Shown here one piece after another: positions 8,566-18,163 of a stretch of DNA of 64,000 nucleotides. The notes under the pieces were generated by a model that saw nothing but the letters and a program-made list of their open reading frames with translations, made no database searches and was not told where the DNA came from. The stretch's first letter is position 1; the number at the start of each line of letters is the position of its first letter. Location: NCBI GenBank assembly GCA_900544545.1, contig UQVY01000004.1, forward strand, positions 62,001-126,000. The letters run 5' to 3'. Origin of the DNA: an uncultured Eubacteriales bacterium (GTDB lineage: Bacteria > Bacillota > Clostridia > Christensenellales > CAG-314). The position numbers and the translations under genes were made by a program.

Positions 8566-9582
8566 ATGACAATAGATTATAAAAAAGCGGGAGTAGACGT
8601 TGAAGCCGGTTACGAAGCTGTAAGGCTTATGAAGCAATATGTCAAGACGACTTATAACGACAGCGTTCTCGGAGATATCGGCAGCTTCGGAGGTTTTTAC
8701 GCCTTGGGCGACAAACCCGATTCTCCCGTTATGGTGGCGGGAACGGACGGAGTAGGCACGAAACTCAGATACGCTTTCGCTGCCGGTCGTCACGACACGA
8801 TAGGTATCGACTGCGTTGCGATGTGTGTGAACGATATAGCCTGTCACGGAGCAAAGCCTCTGATTTTCCTCGATTACATAGCCCTTTCGAAACTCGAACC
8901 CGAAAAGGTCGCATCCATAGTCAAAGGCGTTTCGGAAGGCTGTCGAACGGCAGGCTGCGCTCTTATCGGCGGAGAAACCGCAGAAATGCCCGGGTTTTAC
9001 GGAAAAGACGAATACGATATAGCCGGTTTTTCCTGCGGAATAGTCAATAAAGACAAGGTTATCAACGGAAAGAACATTAAAGTCGGAGATATCCTTATAG
9101 GCCTCAGGTCGTCGGGCATACACAGCAACGGCTATTCGCTCGTCCGAAAATTATTCGATCCGGAGGACAGGTCTTTATTCGAATACGATTCCGAACTCGA
9201 CGCAAAACCTATCGACATTCTTCTCACGCCTACGAGAATTTACGTAAAAACCGTACTTAATCTTATCGAAAAGGTTGAAATTAAGGGTATTGCGCATATC
9301 ACGGGCGGAGGTTTCATAGAGAATATTCCGCGTATTCTTCCCGAAGGAATCGCAGCTAAAATCGACCGCAGCTCCTACGAAGTCCCGAAGATTTTCAGGG
9401 TTCTTCAGAAGCGCGCGGAAATCGAGGACGAAAAGATGTACAATACTTTCAATATGGGTATAGGTATGGTTCTTGCGACCGCTCCCGAAAACGCGGATAA
9501 AGCCGTCGATATTCTTAAAGAACTCGGCGAGGAGCCCGTCCTTCTCGGCAGTTGCGTAAGCGGATCGGGCGTTATTTTATGA
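8566..9582 (+). CDS. purM: Phosphoribosylformylglycinamidine cyclo-ligase
   Basis: AIR synthetase closes the imidazole ring using ATP. The 338-residue protein shows DYKKAGVDVEAGYEAV at the N-terminus, the signature GTDGVGTKL, CVNDIACHGA, and LIGGETAEMPGFY in the ATP-grasp-like PurM fold. Further on are GIHSNGYSLVR and the ending HITGGGFIENIPRILP. It lies 15 bp after purF with a GGAGG site, and its stop codon overlaps the purN start (ATGA). Confidence 0.97.
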   Translation: MTIDYKKAGVDVEAGYEAVRLMKQYVKTTYNDSVLGDIGSFGGFYALGDKPDSPVMVAGTDGVGTKLRYAFAAGRHDTIGIDCVAMCVNDIACHGAKPLIFLDYIALSKLEPEKVASIVKGVSEGCRTAGCALIGGETAEMPGFYGKDEYDIAGFSCGIVNKDKVINGKNIKVGDILIGLRSSGIHSNGYSLVRKLFDPEDRSLFEYDSELDAKPIDILLTPTRIYVKTVLNLIEKVEIKGIAHITGGGFIENIPRILPEGIAAKIDRSSYEVPKIFRVLQKRAEIEDEKMYNTFNMGIGMVLATAPENADKAVDILKELGEEPVLLGSCVSGSGVIL

Positions 9583-10184
9583 AAAAAATCGTAGTTTGCG
9601 TGTCCGGCGGAGGAACCGACCTTCAAAGCATAATCGACGGCGTAGGAAACGGAAGCATTAAAGCCGGAATATCGCTCGTTATTTCTTCGAGGCACGGCGT
9701 TTTTGCCGAAAAAAGAGCCGAAAAGCACGGAATTCCGTATATCGTCGTATCGAAAACGGATTATCCCGACAAAAAAGAGCTTTATTCGGAAATGCTTCGC
9801 ATTCTTGACGAAATAGAGCCAGACCTGATCGTTCTTGCGGGGTACGTGAGTATTCTTCCGCCCGAAATCATCGATAAATACCGCGGAAAAATCATCAATA
9901 TCCACCCGTCTCTTATCCCGAAACACTGCGGAAAAGGCTATTACGGACTTAAAGTCCATGAGTCGGTCCTCGCTTCGGGAGATACGGAAAGCGGAGTAAC
10001 CGTACACTTTGTGGACGAAGGCGCAGATACGGGAAAAATCATTCGACAGGAAAAGGTTGCGGTTTTGCCGGGGGATACGCCCGAATCGCTGCAGCAACGG
10101 GTTCTTTGCGTTGAACATAAGGTGCTTCCGGAAGTAGTGGCTTCCTTGGTCAACGGCAGCGGAGATTCCGATAAACGGCAATAA
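9579..10184 (+). CDS. purN: Phosphoribosylglycinamide formyltransferase
   Basis: Transfers a formyl group from 10-formyl-THF to GAR. The start is ATG 9579, overlapping the purM stop by 4 bases. A frame extension to 9552 lies inside purM and lacks its own site. The 201-residue protein contains the glycine-rich SGGGTDLQSII and the catalytic block NIHPSLIPK, with Asn and His of the formyl-transfer site. It then has HFVDEGADTGKII with the catalytic Asp, and the C-terminal helix ESLQQRVLCVEH. Confidence 0.96.
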   Translation: MKKIVVCVSGGGTDLQSIIDGVGNGSIKAGISLVISSRHGVFAEKRAEKHGIPYIVVSKTDYPDKKELYSEMLRILDEIEPDLIVLAGYVSILPPEIIDKYRGKIINIHPSLIPKHCGKGYYGLKVHESVLASGDTESGVTVHFVDEGADTGKIIRQEKVAVLPGDTPESLQQRVLCVEHKVLPEVVASLVNGSGDSDKRQ

Positions 10185-10217
10185 ATCGTCGAAATACGCA
10201 ACAATGAGGTAAACATA

Positions 10218-11744
10218 ATGAAAAAAAGAGCAATAATCAGTGTATCCGATAAAACCGGAATAACCGAGGCCGCAAAACGCCTCGAAAAACTCGGTTACGA
10301 GATAATCAGCACGGGCGGCACGTATAAACTCCTTAAAGAGAACGGAATAAACGTTACGGGCGTTTCTTCGATAACGGGATTTCCGGAATGCCTTGACGGA
10401 AGAGTTAAAACGCTTCATCCGACGATTCACGCGGGGATTCTCGCAATGCGCGACAACGACGAACATATGAAAACTCTCGAGGAGTTGGATATATCTCCCG
10501 TGGACGTCGTGATAGTCAATCTTTATCCCTTCAGAAAAACCGTTATGAATCCGGAGTCCACGTTCGAAGACGCGGTCGAAAATATAGATATCGGCGGACC
10601 TTCAATGCTCAGAGCCGCCGCGAAAAACTATAAAGACGTTATGGTGCTTATCGATCCCGAAGATTACGAAAAGGCGTTTTCTCAGCTCGAATCGGGCGAA
10701 AAAGATCTCGGATTCCGTAAGTATCTTATGTTTAAGGTCTTCTCTCATACCGCGGCTTACGATTCGATGATAAGCGATTATCTCGCAAAAGATCTGGGTA
10801 TAAAATATCCCGACGTCTATACCATGGCGTTTGAAAAAGCGGAAGAGCTTCGCTACGGAGAAAATCCCCATCAGTCGGGCGCGCTTTACAGGGATATGAT
10901 TTCTCATCCGTCCGACCTCGTCAACGCAGTACAACTTAACGGGAAACAGCTTTCTTACAACAATCTCAACGATGCCAACGGCGCGCTTGCGCTTCTTCGG
11001 GAATTCGATCGTCCCGCGGTAGTTGCGGTCAAACATTCGAATCCGTGCGGAGTTGCCGAAGGAAAAACGATTTACGAAGCGTATATGAAGGCTTACGAAT
11101 GCGACCCCGTATCGATTTTCGGAGGCATAATCGCTCTCAATCGTCCCGTCGACAGAGAAACGGCAGAGGATATGGCTAAGATTTTCCTCGAAATAATCAT
11201 AGCTCCCGACTATACGGACGAAGCTTTGGCCGTTCTTACGGCAAAAACGAATCTCAGAATTCTCAAAATCGCCGATATTATGAACGACTCGACCGAACGT
11301 GATTTCAAGCGTATAAACGGCGGACTTATTCTTCAGAGCGTTGATAAAAAGCTTATAAACGAATATAAAGTCGTTACGAAAATTCAGCCCACCGAACGGC
11401 AGCTTGCGGATATGGAATTCGGTATGAAGGTCGTTAAGCACTGCAAATCCAACGCCATAGTCGTAGTAAGCAAAGGCGCGACTCTCGGTATAGGAATAGG
11501 GCAGACAAATCGTATATGGGCAACGAATCAAGCCATAGAACACTCTCTTAAAGGAGTAAAGGACGCGGTTATGGTATCGGACGCTTTCTTCCCGTTCAGC
11601 GACTGCGTTGAAGCCGCCGCGGCTGCGGGAATATCAGCCGTCGCTCATCCCGGAGGAAGCAAGAACGACGCTCAGAGCGTTGAAGCCGCGGACAAATACG
11701 GAATGACTATGGTCATGACCGGAATCAGACATTTCAGACACTGA
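10218..11744 (+). CDS. purH: AICAR transformylase/IMP cyclohydrolase
   Basis: Bifunctional enzyme for the last two steps to IMP. The N-terminal ~200 residues form the cyclohydrolase (AIISVSDKTGI, ISTGGTYKLL, GRVKTLHPTIHAGIL, NLYPF). The C-terminal ~300 residues form the folate-dependent transformylase, with RYGENPHQSGALY, VAVKHSNPCGVA, SNAIVVV and SDAFFPFSDCVE. The 508-residue length is typical. The gene starts 33 bp after purN with a weak GAGG site and is 19 bp from purD. Confidence 0.97.
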   Translation: MKKRAIISVSDKTGITEAAKRLEKLGYEIISTGGTYKLLKENGINVTGVSSITGFPECLDGRVKTLHPTIHAGILAMRDNDEHMKTLEELDISPVDVVIVNLYPFRKTVMNPESTFEDAVENIDIGGPSMLRAAAKNYKDVMVLIDPEDYEKAFSQLESGEKDLGFRKYLMFKVFSHTAAYDSMISDYLAKDLGIKYPDVYTMAFEKAEELRYGENPHQSGALYRDMISHPSDLVNAVQLNGKQLSYNNLNDANGALALLREFDRPAVVAVKHSNPCGVAEGKTIYEAYMKAYECDPVSIFGGIIALNRPVDRETAEDMAKIFLEIIIAPDYTDEALAVLTAKTNLRILKIADIMNDSTERDFKRINGGLILQSVDKKLINEYKVVTKIQPTERQLADMEFGMKVVKHCKSNAIVVVSKGATLGIGIGQTNRIWATNQAIEHSLKGVKDAVMVSDAFFPFSDCVEAAAAAGISAVAHPGGSKNDAQSVEAADKYGMTMVMTGIRHFRH

Positions 11745-11763
11745 AAGGAAAAAGGAAAAATCA

Positions 11764-13038
11764 ATGACAAGATACAATATCGCAGTTATAGGCTCTGGCG
11801 GACGCGAACACGCTATCTGCCACTTTCTCTCAAAAAGTCCGAAAATCGGAATGCTTTTCTGTATTCCCGGGAACGCCGGAATTTCCGAAATTGCCGAATG
11901 CGCCCCGATAGACGTAATGGATTTTGAAGAAATATTGAAATTTATCGGTGAAAACGACGTGGATTTGGTTTTCGTGGCTCCCGACAATCCTCTTGCCGCC
12001 GGACTCGTGGATTGTCTCACCGAAAACGGCATACCGGCTTTCGGACCGGACAAAAAGGCAGCCGTCATCGAGGGAAGCAAGGCTTTCGCCAAGGATTTTA
12101 TGAAGCGAAACTGTATTCCCACGGCGGATTACGAAATATTCGACGACTACGATAAAGCCCGTACGTACGTTAAAACCGCAAAATATCCTATCGTTATAAA
12201 AGCGGACGGACTTGCTCTCGGAAAAGGCGTGATTATTTGCGAGAACGTTGCGGAAGCCGAAAAAGCTCTCGAAGAAACTATGATGCTCAAGGTTTTCAAG
12301 GACGCCGGAAACAAAGTCGTAATCGAAGAATTTCTCACTGGACACGAAATGTCTCTTTTCGTATTTACAGACGGGGTGCATTATTCTCTTATGCCGTCTG
12401 TTCAGGACTACAAAAAAGCCTTTAACGGCGATAAAGGTCCCAATACCGGCGGAATGGGCGCGATTACGCCGTCCCCTTACTTTACGGAAATGCTGAAAAA
12501 CCGCGTTATAAAAGAAATTATCGAACCTACGATAACCGCAATGAGGGAAGAGGGCAGAACCTTTAAAGGAGTCCTTTATTTCGGACTTATGGTCAATGGC
12601 GACAAGGCGAAGGTTCTGGAATACAACGCGCGTTTCGGAGATCCGGAAACTCAGGTGCTTCTGCCTCTCCTCAAAACCGATTTCGTGGATATAATCGTTT
12701 CCGTAATAGACGGAAATCTGAACGAAATCGATATCGAATGGGAGGATAAAGCCTGCGCGGGAGTCGTTCTTGCGAGCGGAGGTTACCCGACCGACGTAGT
12801 TAAAGGTTATCCGATAACGATAGGCGACGTTCAGGACGCTATGGTTTTCCATGCGGGAACGGATTTTGACGAAAACGAGCAACTCGTAACTAACGGCGGC
12901 AGGGTTTTTTGCGTGTCCGCAAAAGCCGACACTCTTTCCGGAGCCGTAAAAAAAGCCTACTCGGAAGCGGCAAAGATAAGTTTCAAGGATATGAGGAAAA
13001 GAGACGATATAGGTTTGGTCGCTTTTAAGGAAACTTGA
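11764..13038 (+). CDS. purD: Phosphoribosylamine--glycine ligase
   Basis: GAR synthetase, an ATP-grasp enzyme joining phosphoribosylamine and glycine. Landmarks are IGSGGREHA at the N-terminus, VAPDNPLAAGLVD, FGPDKKAAVIEGSKAFAK, the ATP-grasp lysine strand IVIKADGLALGKGV, the family signature RFGDPETQ with upstream GPNTGGMGA, and VVLASGGYP. The 424-residue length is usual. The ribosome binding site is AAAGGAAAAAG. purL follows after 52 bp. Confidence 0.97.
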   Translation: MTRYNIAVIGSGGREHAICHFLSKSPKIGMLFCIPGNAGISEIAECAPIDVMDFEEILKFIGENDVDLVFVAPDNPLAAGLVDCLTENGIPAFGPDKKAAVIEGSKAFAKDFMKRNCIPTADYEIFDDYDKARTYVKTAKYPIVIKADGLALGKGVIICENVAEAEKALEETMMLKVFKDAGNKVVIEEFLTGHEMSLFVFTDGVHYSLMPSVQDYKKAFNGDKGPNTGGMGAITPSPYFTEMLKNRVIKEIIEPTITAMREEGRTFKGVLYFGLMVNGDKAKVLEYNARFGDPETQVLLPLLKTDFVDIIVSVIDGNLNEIDIEWEDKACAGVVLASGGYPTDVVKGYPITIGDVQDAMVFHAGTDFDENEQLVTNGGRVFCVSAKADTLSGAVKKAYSEAAKISFKDMRKRDDIGLVAFKET

Positions 13039-13090
13039 AATTCTTGTTTGAAAATTCGCGTCGGACAAATTCCGTAATGGGAGAGTAATA

Positions 13091-16000
13091 ATGATTTTCA
13101 GAGTTTATATAGAGAAAAAAGACAGGCAGCAGACTTCGGACAAACTCGTTTCCGAAATAAGCGGGATTCTCGGATTCAAGCCGGAAAAGGCAGGAAAACT
13201 GCTTCGTTACGACATTCAGGGACTCACGGAGGATGAATTCAGACGGTCTTACCCGATATTCTGCGAAGCTCCGGTAGACAGCCTTTCCGTCGAGCCGCAA
13301 ATTCCGGAGGGAGCGTCCGCATTCGTCACCGAATATCAGGACGGACAATTCGATCAGCGTGCGGACAGCGCGATGCAGTGCATTCAGCTTCTTCTCGGAG
13401 GAAAAAGGCCCGTAGTCAGATGCGCTACCGTTTACTGGTTTTCCGGATTGAACAACGAACGGCTTTCTGCCGTTAAAAAATACCTCATCAATCCCGTTGA
13501 CAGCAAAGAGGGCAGTTTTTCTTTCCCGCAAACTCTCGTTTCCGAGCATAAAACGTCCGAAAAAATGCGTAAGGAAGTGGAAAACTTCTGCGATATGGAG
13601 GAAAAAGAACTTCTCGATTTCTATAATCGAGGCGGATTCGCTATGTCCGCGGAAGATATGAAATTCGTTCAGAACTATTTCGTATCGGAAAACAGACAGC
13701 CCACCGAAACCGAACTCAGAGTTATCGATACGTATTGGAGCGATCATTGCCGCCATACAACCTTCCTCACGAAGCTGAACTCCATAGTAATTCATTCAAA
13801 AAATCGGGATATAAGCCTTGCTAAGGAAGAATACGAGACTCTCTTTAACGAGCTTTACGCGGAAAGAAAAGATAAATATCACTGTCTTATGGATATCGCT
13901 ACGATAGCCGTAAAAAAGCTTTGCCGCGAAGGACTTCTCGATAATCTCGATCAAAGCGAGGAAATCAATGCCTGCTCGGTATCGGTAAAGGTCGATGTCG
14001 ACGGAAAAGACGAAGATTGGCTCATTATGTTCAAGAACGAAACGCATAATCATCCGACCGAAATCGAGCCTTTCGGAGGCGCGGCTACCTGTATCGGAGG
14101 AGCTATCAGAGATCCTCTCAGCGGAAGAAGCTACGTTTATCAGGCGATGAGAATAACCGGAGCCGGAAATCCTCTTGCCGATCCGTCTTTGACCATTCAC
14201 GGAAAGATTCCTCAGCGCGTACTCACGAAAACCGCGCTCGGAGGCTTTTCCTCCTACGGAAATCAGATCGGTCTCGCAACGGGTATAGTCCGCGAAGTCT
14301 ATAACGACCGTTACGTAGCGAAACGTCTCGAAGCGGGTTACGTTATCGGCGGCGCGAGAAAATCCGACGTAATAAGAGAAAGACCGGCTCCCGGAGACGT
14401 CGTGATTCTTCTCGGCGGAGATACGGGACGCGACGGATGCGGAGGCGCGACCGGAAGCAGTAAATCTCATACCGCGGAAAGCGTTGAAAAGAGCGGAGCG
14501 GAGGTGCAGAAGGGAAACGCTCCCGAAGAGCGTAAAATTCAGCGTCTTTTCCGTAATCCCGAAGTTTCTCGTATGATTATTCGTTGTAACGACTTCGGTG
14601 CCGGCGGAGTATCCGTGGCTATAGGAGAACTTGCCGACGGACTCGATATAAGGCTTGAAAAAGTAACCAAAAAATACGAAGGTCTTACGGCTACCGAGCT
14701 TGCGATAAGCGAAAGTCAGGAAAGAATGGCGGTCGTAGTCAAGCCCGAAAACGTACTTAAATTCAAAGCTCTTGCTGCCGAAGAAAACATAAAAGCCAAC
14801 GAAGTTGCCGTGGTTACCGAAGAAAGAACGCTTAAAATGTCCTATAACGGCGAGATAGTTTGCAGTCTGAGCCGTGATTTTCTCGATACGAACGGCATAA
14901 GACAGGAAACAGACGCCGTAATCGAGGATTATTCCGATAATTTCTTTGCTGCCGAAGACTTTGCAATGAGCGGAAAAGAAGTCGTCGAAAAACTCGGAAA
15001 AATACTCGGAGAACTCAACGTCTGCTCGCAGAAAGGTCTCGGAGAGGTTTTCGACAGTACGATAGGAAACGCGACCGTACTTATGCCTTTCGGAGGAAAG
15101 CGTCAGCTCACGCCTTCTATGATAATGGCTTCGAAGCCTCCCGTCGGAAACGCCGTAACTCATACCGTTACCTGTTCTTCCTACGGAATTTATACCGATT
15201 TACTGGAACATTCTCCGTTCGAAGGCGCGATATACTCGATCGTAGGCGCGGTAAGTAAGCTCGTAGCATCGGGTGTTCCTTTGAATTCGATAAGGCTTTC
15301 CCTTCAGGAATTTTTCAAAAAACTCGGAAAGGATCCCGTTCGTTGGGGAGAACCTACCGCTGCGCTTCTGGGCGCGTTTAAAGCGCAGATCGGTCTCGGA
15401 CTCGGCGCGATAGGCGGAAAAGACAGTATGAGCGGAACTTACGAACATATCGACGTTCCTCCTACGCTTATCGCTTTCGCCATGGGAGTAACGCGAGACG
15501 ACATTCTCATTCACAATTCGTTCGAAAAGTCCGGATTCGTTTATAAAGCTTCCGTAATCAGAAATCAGAACGGAACCCCCGATTTCGACGCGCTGAAAAC
15601 GACTTACGAAAAGATTTACGAACTCATCGGGAAAGGCGTTATCGTAAACGCCGCCGTGAGCGAGGAGGGCGGAGCGCTTGCCTGCGTTATCAAATCGCTT
15701 CTCGGCAACAGAACGGGCTTTGAAAAAAACGACGTTTCTTCTGCGGATTTCGCTCCGGGCTACGGAGATATTCTTTTCGTGACCGAAAAGGAATCCGAAT
15801 TCGATTTCGCTTCGTATTACGGAAAAGTCGGCGGCGACGAGGTCGTTCTCAACGGAGAAAAGATAAGCTTCGATGCTCTCGAAAAGGCATTTACCGAAAC
15901 TCTCGAAAGCGTATTTCCGACGACCGCTCAATCTTCGCTTACTTATCTCAAAGTTCCTGAAAAAGTCGATTATTCCGCCAAAAAGCCGAATTATTCCGTC

Positions 16001-16798
16001 GTCAAGCCGAGAGTTTTCATACCCGTATTCCCCGGAACGAACTGCGAATACGATATGGCAAAAGCTTTTGAACGTCAGGGCGCGGAATGCGACGTTTTCG
16101 TTATCAGAAACCTTACGGCAAGCGATATTGAGTATTCCGTAAGGGAAATTTCCCGAAGAATCGGAAAGGCGCAGATTATTGCCTTCCCGGGCGGATTTTC
16201 GGGCGGCGACGAACCCGACGGAAGCGGAAAATTCATTGCTACCACGTTTTCGAATCCCGTAATAAGCGATTCGGTAAGAGAATTATTGCGGAAAGACGGC
16301 TTGATTCTCGGAATCTGCAACGGTTTTCAGGCTCTTATTAAGCTCGGACTTCTTCCGGACGGAGAGATTAGTCCGCTTACCGAAAAATCGCCGACGCTGA
16401 CCTTCAATACGATCGGCCGTCACGTCAGCACGATTGCAAGAATAAAAGTCGCACCGAATAATTCTCCGTGGCTGAGCCTTTGTAAGGAAAACGAGATTTA
16501 TTCCGTTTCGGTAAGTCACGGCGAAGGCAGATTGTTCTGTTCGGAAGAAAAAATGGACGAGCTTGTTTCTACTCGCAGAATCGCAACGCAATACGTTGAC
16601 CGAAACGGAGCGATAACTATGGAGTCGCCTTATAATCCCAACGGTTCGATGAATGCGGTCGAAGGTTTGCTTTCTCCCGACGGCAGGGTCCTCGGCAAAA
16701 TGGGACACACCGAAAGATACGAAAGCGGACTCTATAAAAACGTTCCCGGCAATTTCGAAATGCCGATAATCGAGGCAGGCGTTAAGTATTTCAGGTAA
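13091..16798 (+). CDS. purL: Phosphoribosylformylglycinamidine synthase, fused type
   Basis: Converts FGAR and glutamine to FGAM. The 1235-residue chain joins the synthetase and glutaminase in one protein, unlike Bacillus, which uses separate PurS, PurL and PurQ. The N-terminal PurS-like region is followed by two PurM-like halves (YWSDHCRHTTF, FKNETHNHPTEIEPFGGAATCIGG, and GAIGGKDSMSGTYE). The C-terminal class I glutaminase starts near residue 970 (VFPGTNCEYDMA). It carries FPGGFSGGDEPDGSGKF, the nucleophile Cys1076 in GICNGFQ, and a His in SHGEGRLF. This architecture matches the clostridial fused clade. It is the last gene of the purine operon and is followed by a strong terminator. Confidence 0.96.
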   Translation: MIFRVYIEKKDRQQTSDKLVSEISGILGFKPEKAGKLLRYDIQGLTEDEFRRSYPIFCEAPVDSLSVEPQIPEGASAFVTEYQDGQFDQRADSAMQCIQLLLGGKRPVVRCATVYWFSGLNNERLSAVKKYLINPVDSKEGSFSFPQTLVSEHKTSEKMRKEVENFCDMEEKELLDFYNRGGFAMSAEDMKFVQNYFVSENRQPTETELRVIDTYWSDHCRHTTFLTKLNSIVIHSKNRDISLAKEEYETLFNELYAERKDKYHCLMDIATIAVKKLCREGLLDNLDQSEEINACSVSVKVDVDGKDEDWLIMFKNETHNHPTEIEPFGGAATCIGGAIRDPLSGRSYVYQAMRITGAGNPLADPSLTIHGKIPQRVLTKTALGGFSSYGNQIGLATGIVREVYNDRYVAKRLEAGYVIGGARKSDVIRERPAPGDVVILLGGDTGRDGCGGATGSSKSHTAESVEKSGAEVQKGNAPEERKIQRLFRNPEVSRMIIRCNDFGAGGVSVAIGELADGLDIRLEKVTKKYEGLTATELAISESQERMAVVVKPENVLKFKALAAEENIKANEVAVVTEERTLKMSYNGEIVCSLSRDFLDTNGIRQETDAVIEDYSDNFFAAEDFAMSGKEVVEKLGKILGELNVCSQKGLGEVFDSTIGNATVLMPFGGKRQLTPSMIMASKPPVGNAVTHTVTCSSYGIYTDLLEHSPFEGAIYSIVGAVSKLVASGVPLNSIRLSLQEFFKKLGKDPVRWGEPTAALLGAFKAQIGLGLGAIGGKDSMSGTYEHIDVPPTLIAFAMGVTRDDILIHNSFEKSGFVYKASVIRNQNGTPDFDALKTTYEKIYELIGKGVIVNAAVSEEGGALACVIKSLLGNRTGFEKNDVSSADFAPGYGDILFVTEKESEFDFASYYGKVGGDEVVLNGEKISFDALEKAFTETLESVFPTTAQSSLTYLKVPEKVDYSAKKPNYSVVKPRVFIPVFPGTNCEYDMAKAFERQGAECDVFVIRNLTASDIEYSVREISRRIGKAQIIAFPGGFSGGDEPDGSGKFIATTFSNPVISDSVRELLRKDGLILGICNGFQALIKLGLLPDGEISPLTEKSPTLTFNTIGRHVSTIARIKVAPNNSPWLSLCKENEIYSVSVSHGEGRLFCSEEKMDELVSTRRIATQYVDRNGAITMESPYNPNGSMNAVEGLLSPDGRVLGKMGHTERYESGLYKNVPGNFEMPIIEAGVKYFR

Positions 16799-16860
16799 GT
16801 CGGCTGAAATTCAAAATTGCGTAGAATCGAATTAAATTTTTTAATATAACAACAAATACA

Positions 16861-16897
16861 AAGGGCGCAGTTTTTAAAAGAACTGCGTCTTTTTTGG
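16861..16897 (+). terminator. Intrinsic terminator of the purine operon
   Basis: A 12-bp stem with two G-T pairs (16861-16872 with 16881-16892) and an 8-nt loop runs into a T-rich tract. It ends the purE-purL transcript. Confidence 0.85.
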
Positions 16898-17430
16898 TTT
16901 TTATATTTTGAGAGAGCGGCAGAGCTGGGAAAATAACGGGAAAAAGGACGGAGCGAGAAGGCCTTTAAATTTATTCGCAAAACGATACTTTTGCGAATAA
17001 ATTGAGCAAAATTTGCTGATTTTTAACATATTGCTTCACTTCCGTTAAAACAACGCTCTTTTACTTAACTTTTATCAGAATCCGAATTTCGGGCTGATTT
17101 CGGCTGTTTCTATTTTTTGTGCGCGTTGATTTTTTCGCATTTTGTTTTTTGCAAATACGGCTTTGATTTTACTTTACATCTCTTAATAAAGTCCACTGAC
17201 TATTCCCTCAATTTTTCTGAGAATTCATTTTACAGCCAGTTTTGATTTTGCAGCCGATTATTCTTTCCGATTGATGAACTTTGACTTATCGGGTGCTTTA
17301 ATTTAACAATATAATACTTTATCGCTCACAACCTTATTTTATAACGAATTACAGCTTTGCTTTTCGATATTTAAAATATTACCGTATACGCTATAATGCT
17401 TTGCAAATCGCAATGTGATTCGTTTTTAAT
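16898..17430. other. AT-rich gene-free interval
   Basis: About 530 bp between two convergent terminators, those of purL and scpB. I see no open frame with a ribosome binding site, no tRNA and no conserved RNA. It is rich in T-runs and holds one perfect inverted repeat (16968-17003). A short partly symmetric element (AGCAAA/TTTGCT) follows at about 17005-17017. Confidence 0.5.
16968..17003. repeat. Perfect 15-bp inverted repeat
   Basis: AATTTATTCGCAAAA (16968-16982) and its exact complement (16989-17003) are separated by a 6-nt loop. It lacks a T-tract on the plus side, so it is not an ordinary terminator for purL, which already has one 90 bp upstream. Confidence 0.8.
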
Positions 17431-17459
17431 AAAAATCCGACCGAAAAACCGCGGTCGGA
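17425..17459 (-). terminator. Intrinsic terminator after scpB
   Basis: An 8-bp perfect stem (TCCGACCG at 17436-17443 with CGGTCGGA at 17452-17459) is followed on the minus strand by TTTTTATT. It lies 17 bp beyond the scpB stop codon. Confidence 0.85.
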
Positions 17460-17476
17460 CTGAAAAAATTTGCGGA

Positions 17477-18163
17477 CTATTTTATGATACGGATTTCGCC
17501 TTCCTCGCCGAAAAAATCGTCCTGCGGCTCTTCGAAAGGATTTGCCGAAATTCTGACGTTGTCTTCATCGCGAAAATCCGAAAATTCCGATTCTTCGTCG
17601 TCAAAATCGAAAAGGCTTCTCGAAACGTCCGATTCGAGCGTCTTTATCCTCTCCATAAGTTGCTCTGTGTCGGGAAGCTCGGAAAGCGAAGTCAAAGAAA
17701 AGCGTTTGAGAAATTCGTCCGTCGTTTTGTAAAGAAGAGGTTTTCCTATCGCATCCTTTTTCCCAGCAACGTAAATCATATCGAGCTTAACGAGCATTGA
17801 AATCGCGTAAGAACTGTCTACGCCGCGCAATTCTTCGATTTCGGCTTTAGTTATCGGCTGTTTATATGCGATAATCGAAAGCGTTTCGAGCATAGCCTTA
17901 GTAAGCTCTTTTTCCCGTATGGGATTAAGTACTGCCGAAACGTAATCCACAAGCTCGGGATTGCTCGAAAACTGAAGCTTATCGTTGAAAACGAGCAGAT
18001 TTATTCCGTTATTCCGGCTGAATCGATTTTTAAGAATTTCGAGTGCAGCATAAATTTCCATATCGGAAACGTTCAGCTTTTCCGTTATTTCGCTAACAGA
18101 AACCTCGTTTCCCGACACAAATAAAATAGCTTCGATAACGTCAGCCAACGTCGATACCGTCAT
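17477..18163 (-). CDS. scpB: Segregation and condensation protein B
   Basis: Subunit of the SMC-ScpAB condensin that compacts and segregates the chromosome. The 228-residue protein has two winged-helix domains (about 1-80 and 85-165). The family segment ETLSIIAYKQPITKAEIEELRG is followed by a VDSSYAISMLVKL helix. The C-terminal tail after residue 175 is strongly acidic (DFDDEESEF, DFRDEDN) and longer than the core fold needs. The start overlaps the end of scpA by 23 bases, so the two subunits are translationally coupled. Confidence 0.95.
   Translation of the reverse strand: MTVSTLADVIEAILFVSGNEVSVSEITEKLNVSDMEIYAALEILKNRFSRNNGINLLVFNDKLQFSSNPELVDYVSAVLNPIREKELTKAMLETLSIIAYKQPITKAEIEELRGVDSSYAISMLVKLDMIYVAGKKDAIGKPLLYKTTDEFLKRFSLTSLSELPDTEQLMERIKTLESDVSRSLFDFDDEESEFSDFRDEDNVRISANPFEEPQDDFFGEEGEIRIIK

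Noticed and set aside
13796..15163. 455-residue minus-strand frame inside purL
   Set aside because: Ser/Arg/Phe/Tyr-rich shadow of purL with no domain and no start signal.
17396..17800. Plus-strand frame of 134 residues over the scpB end
   Set aside because: Antisense to scpB and crosses its terminator; no ribosome binding site.
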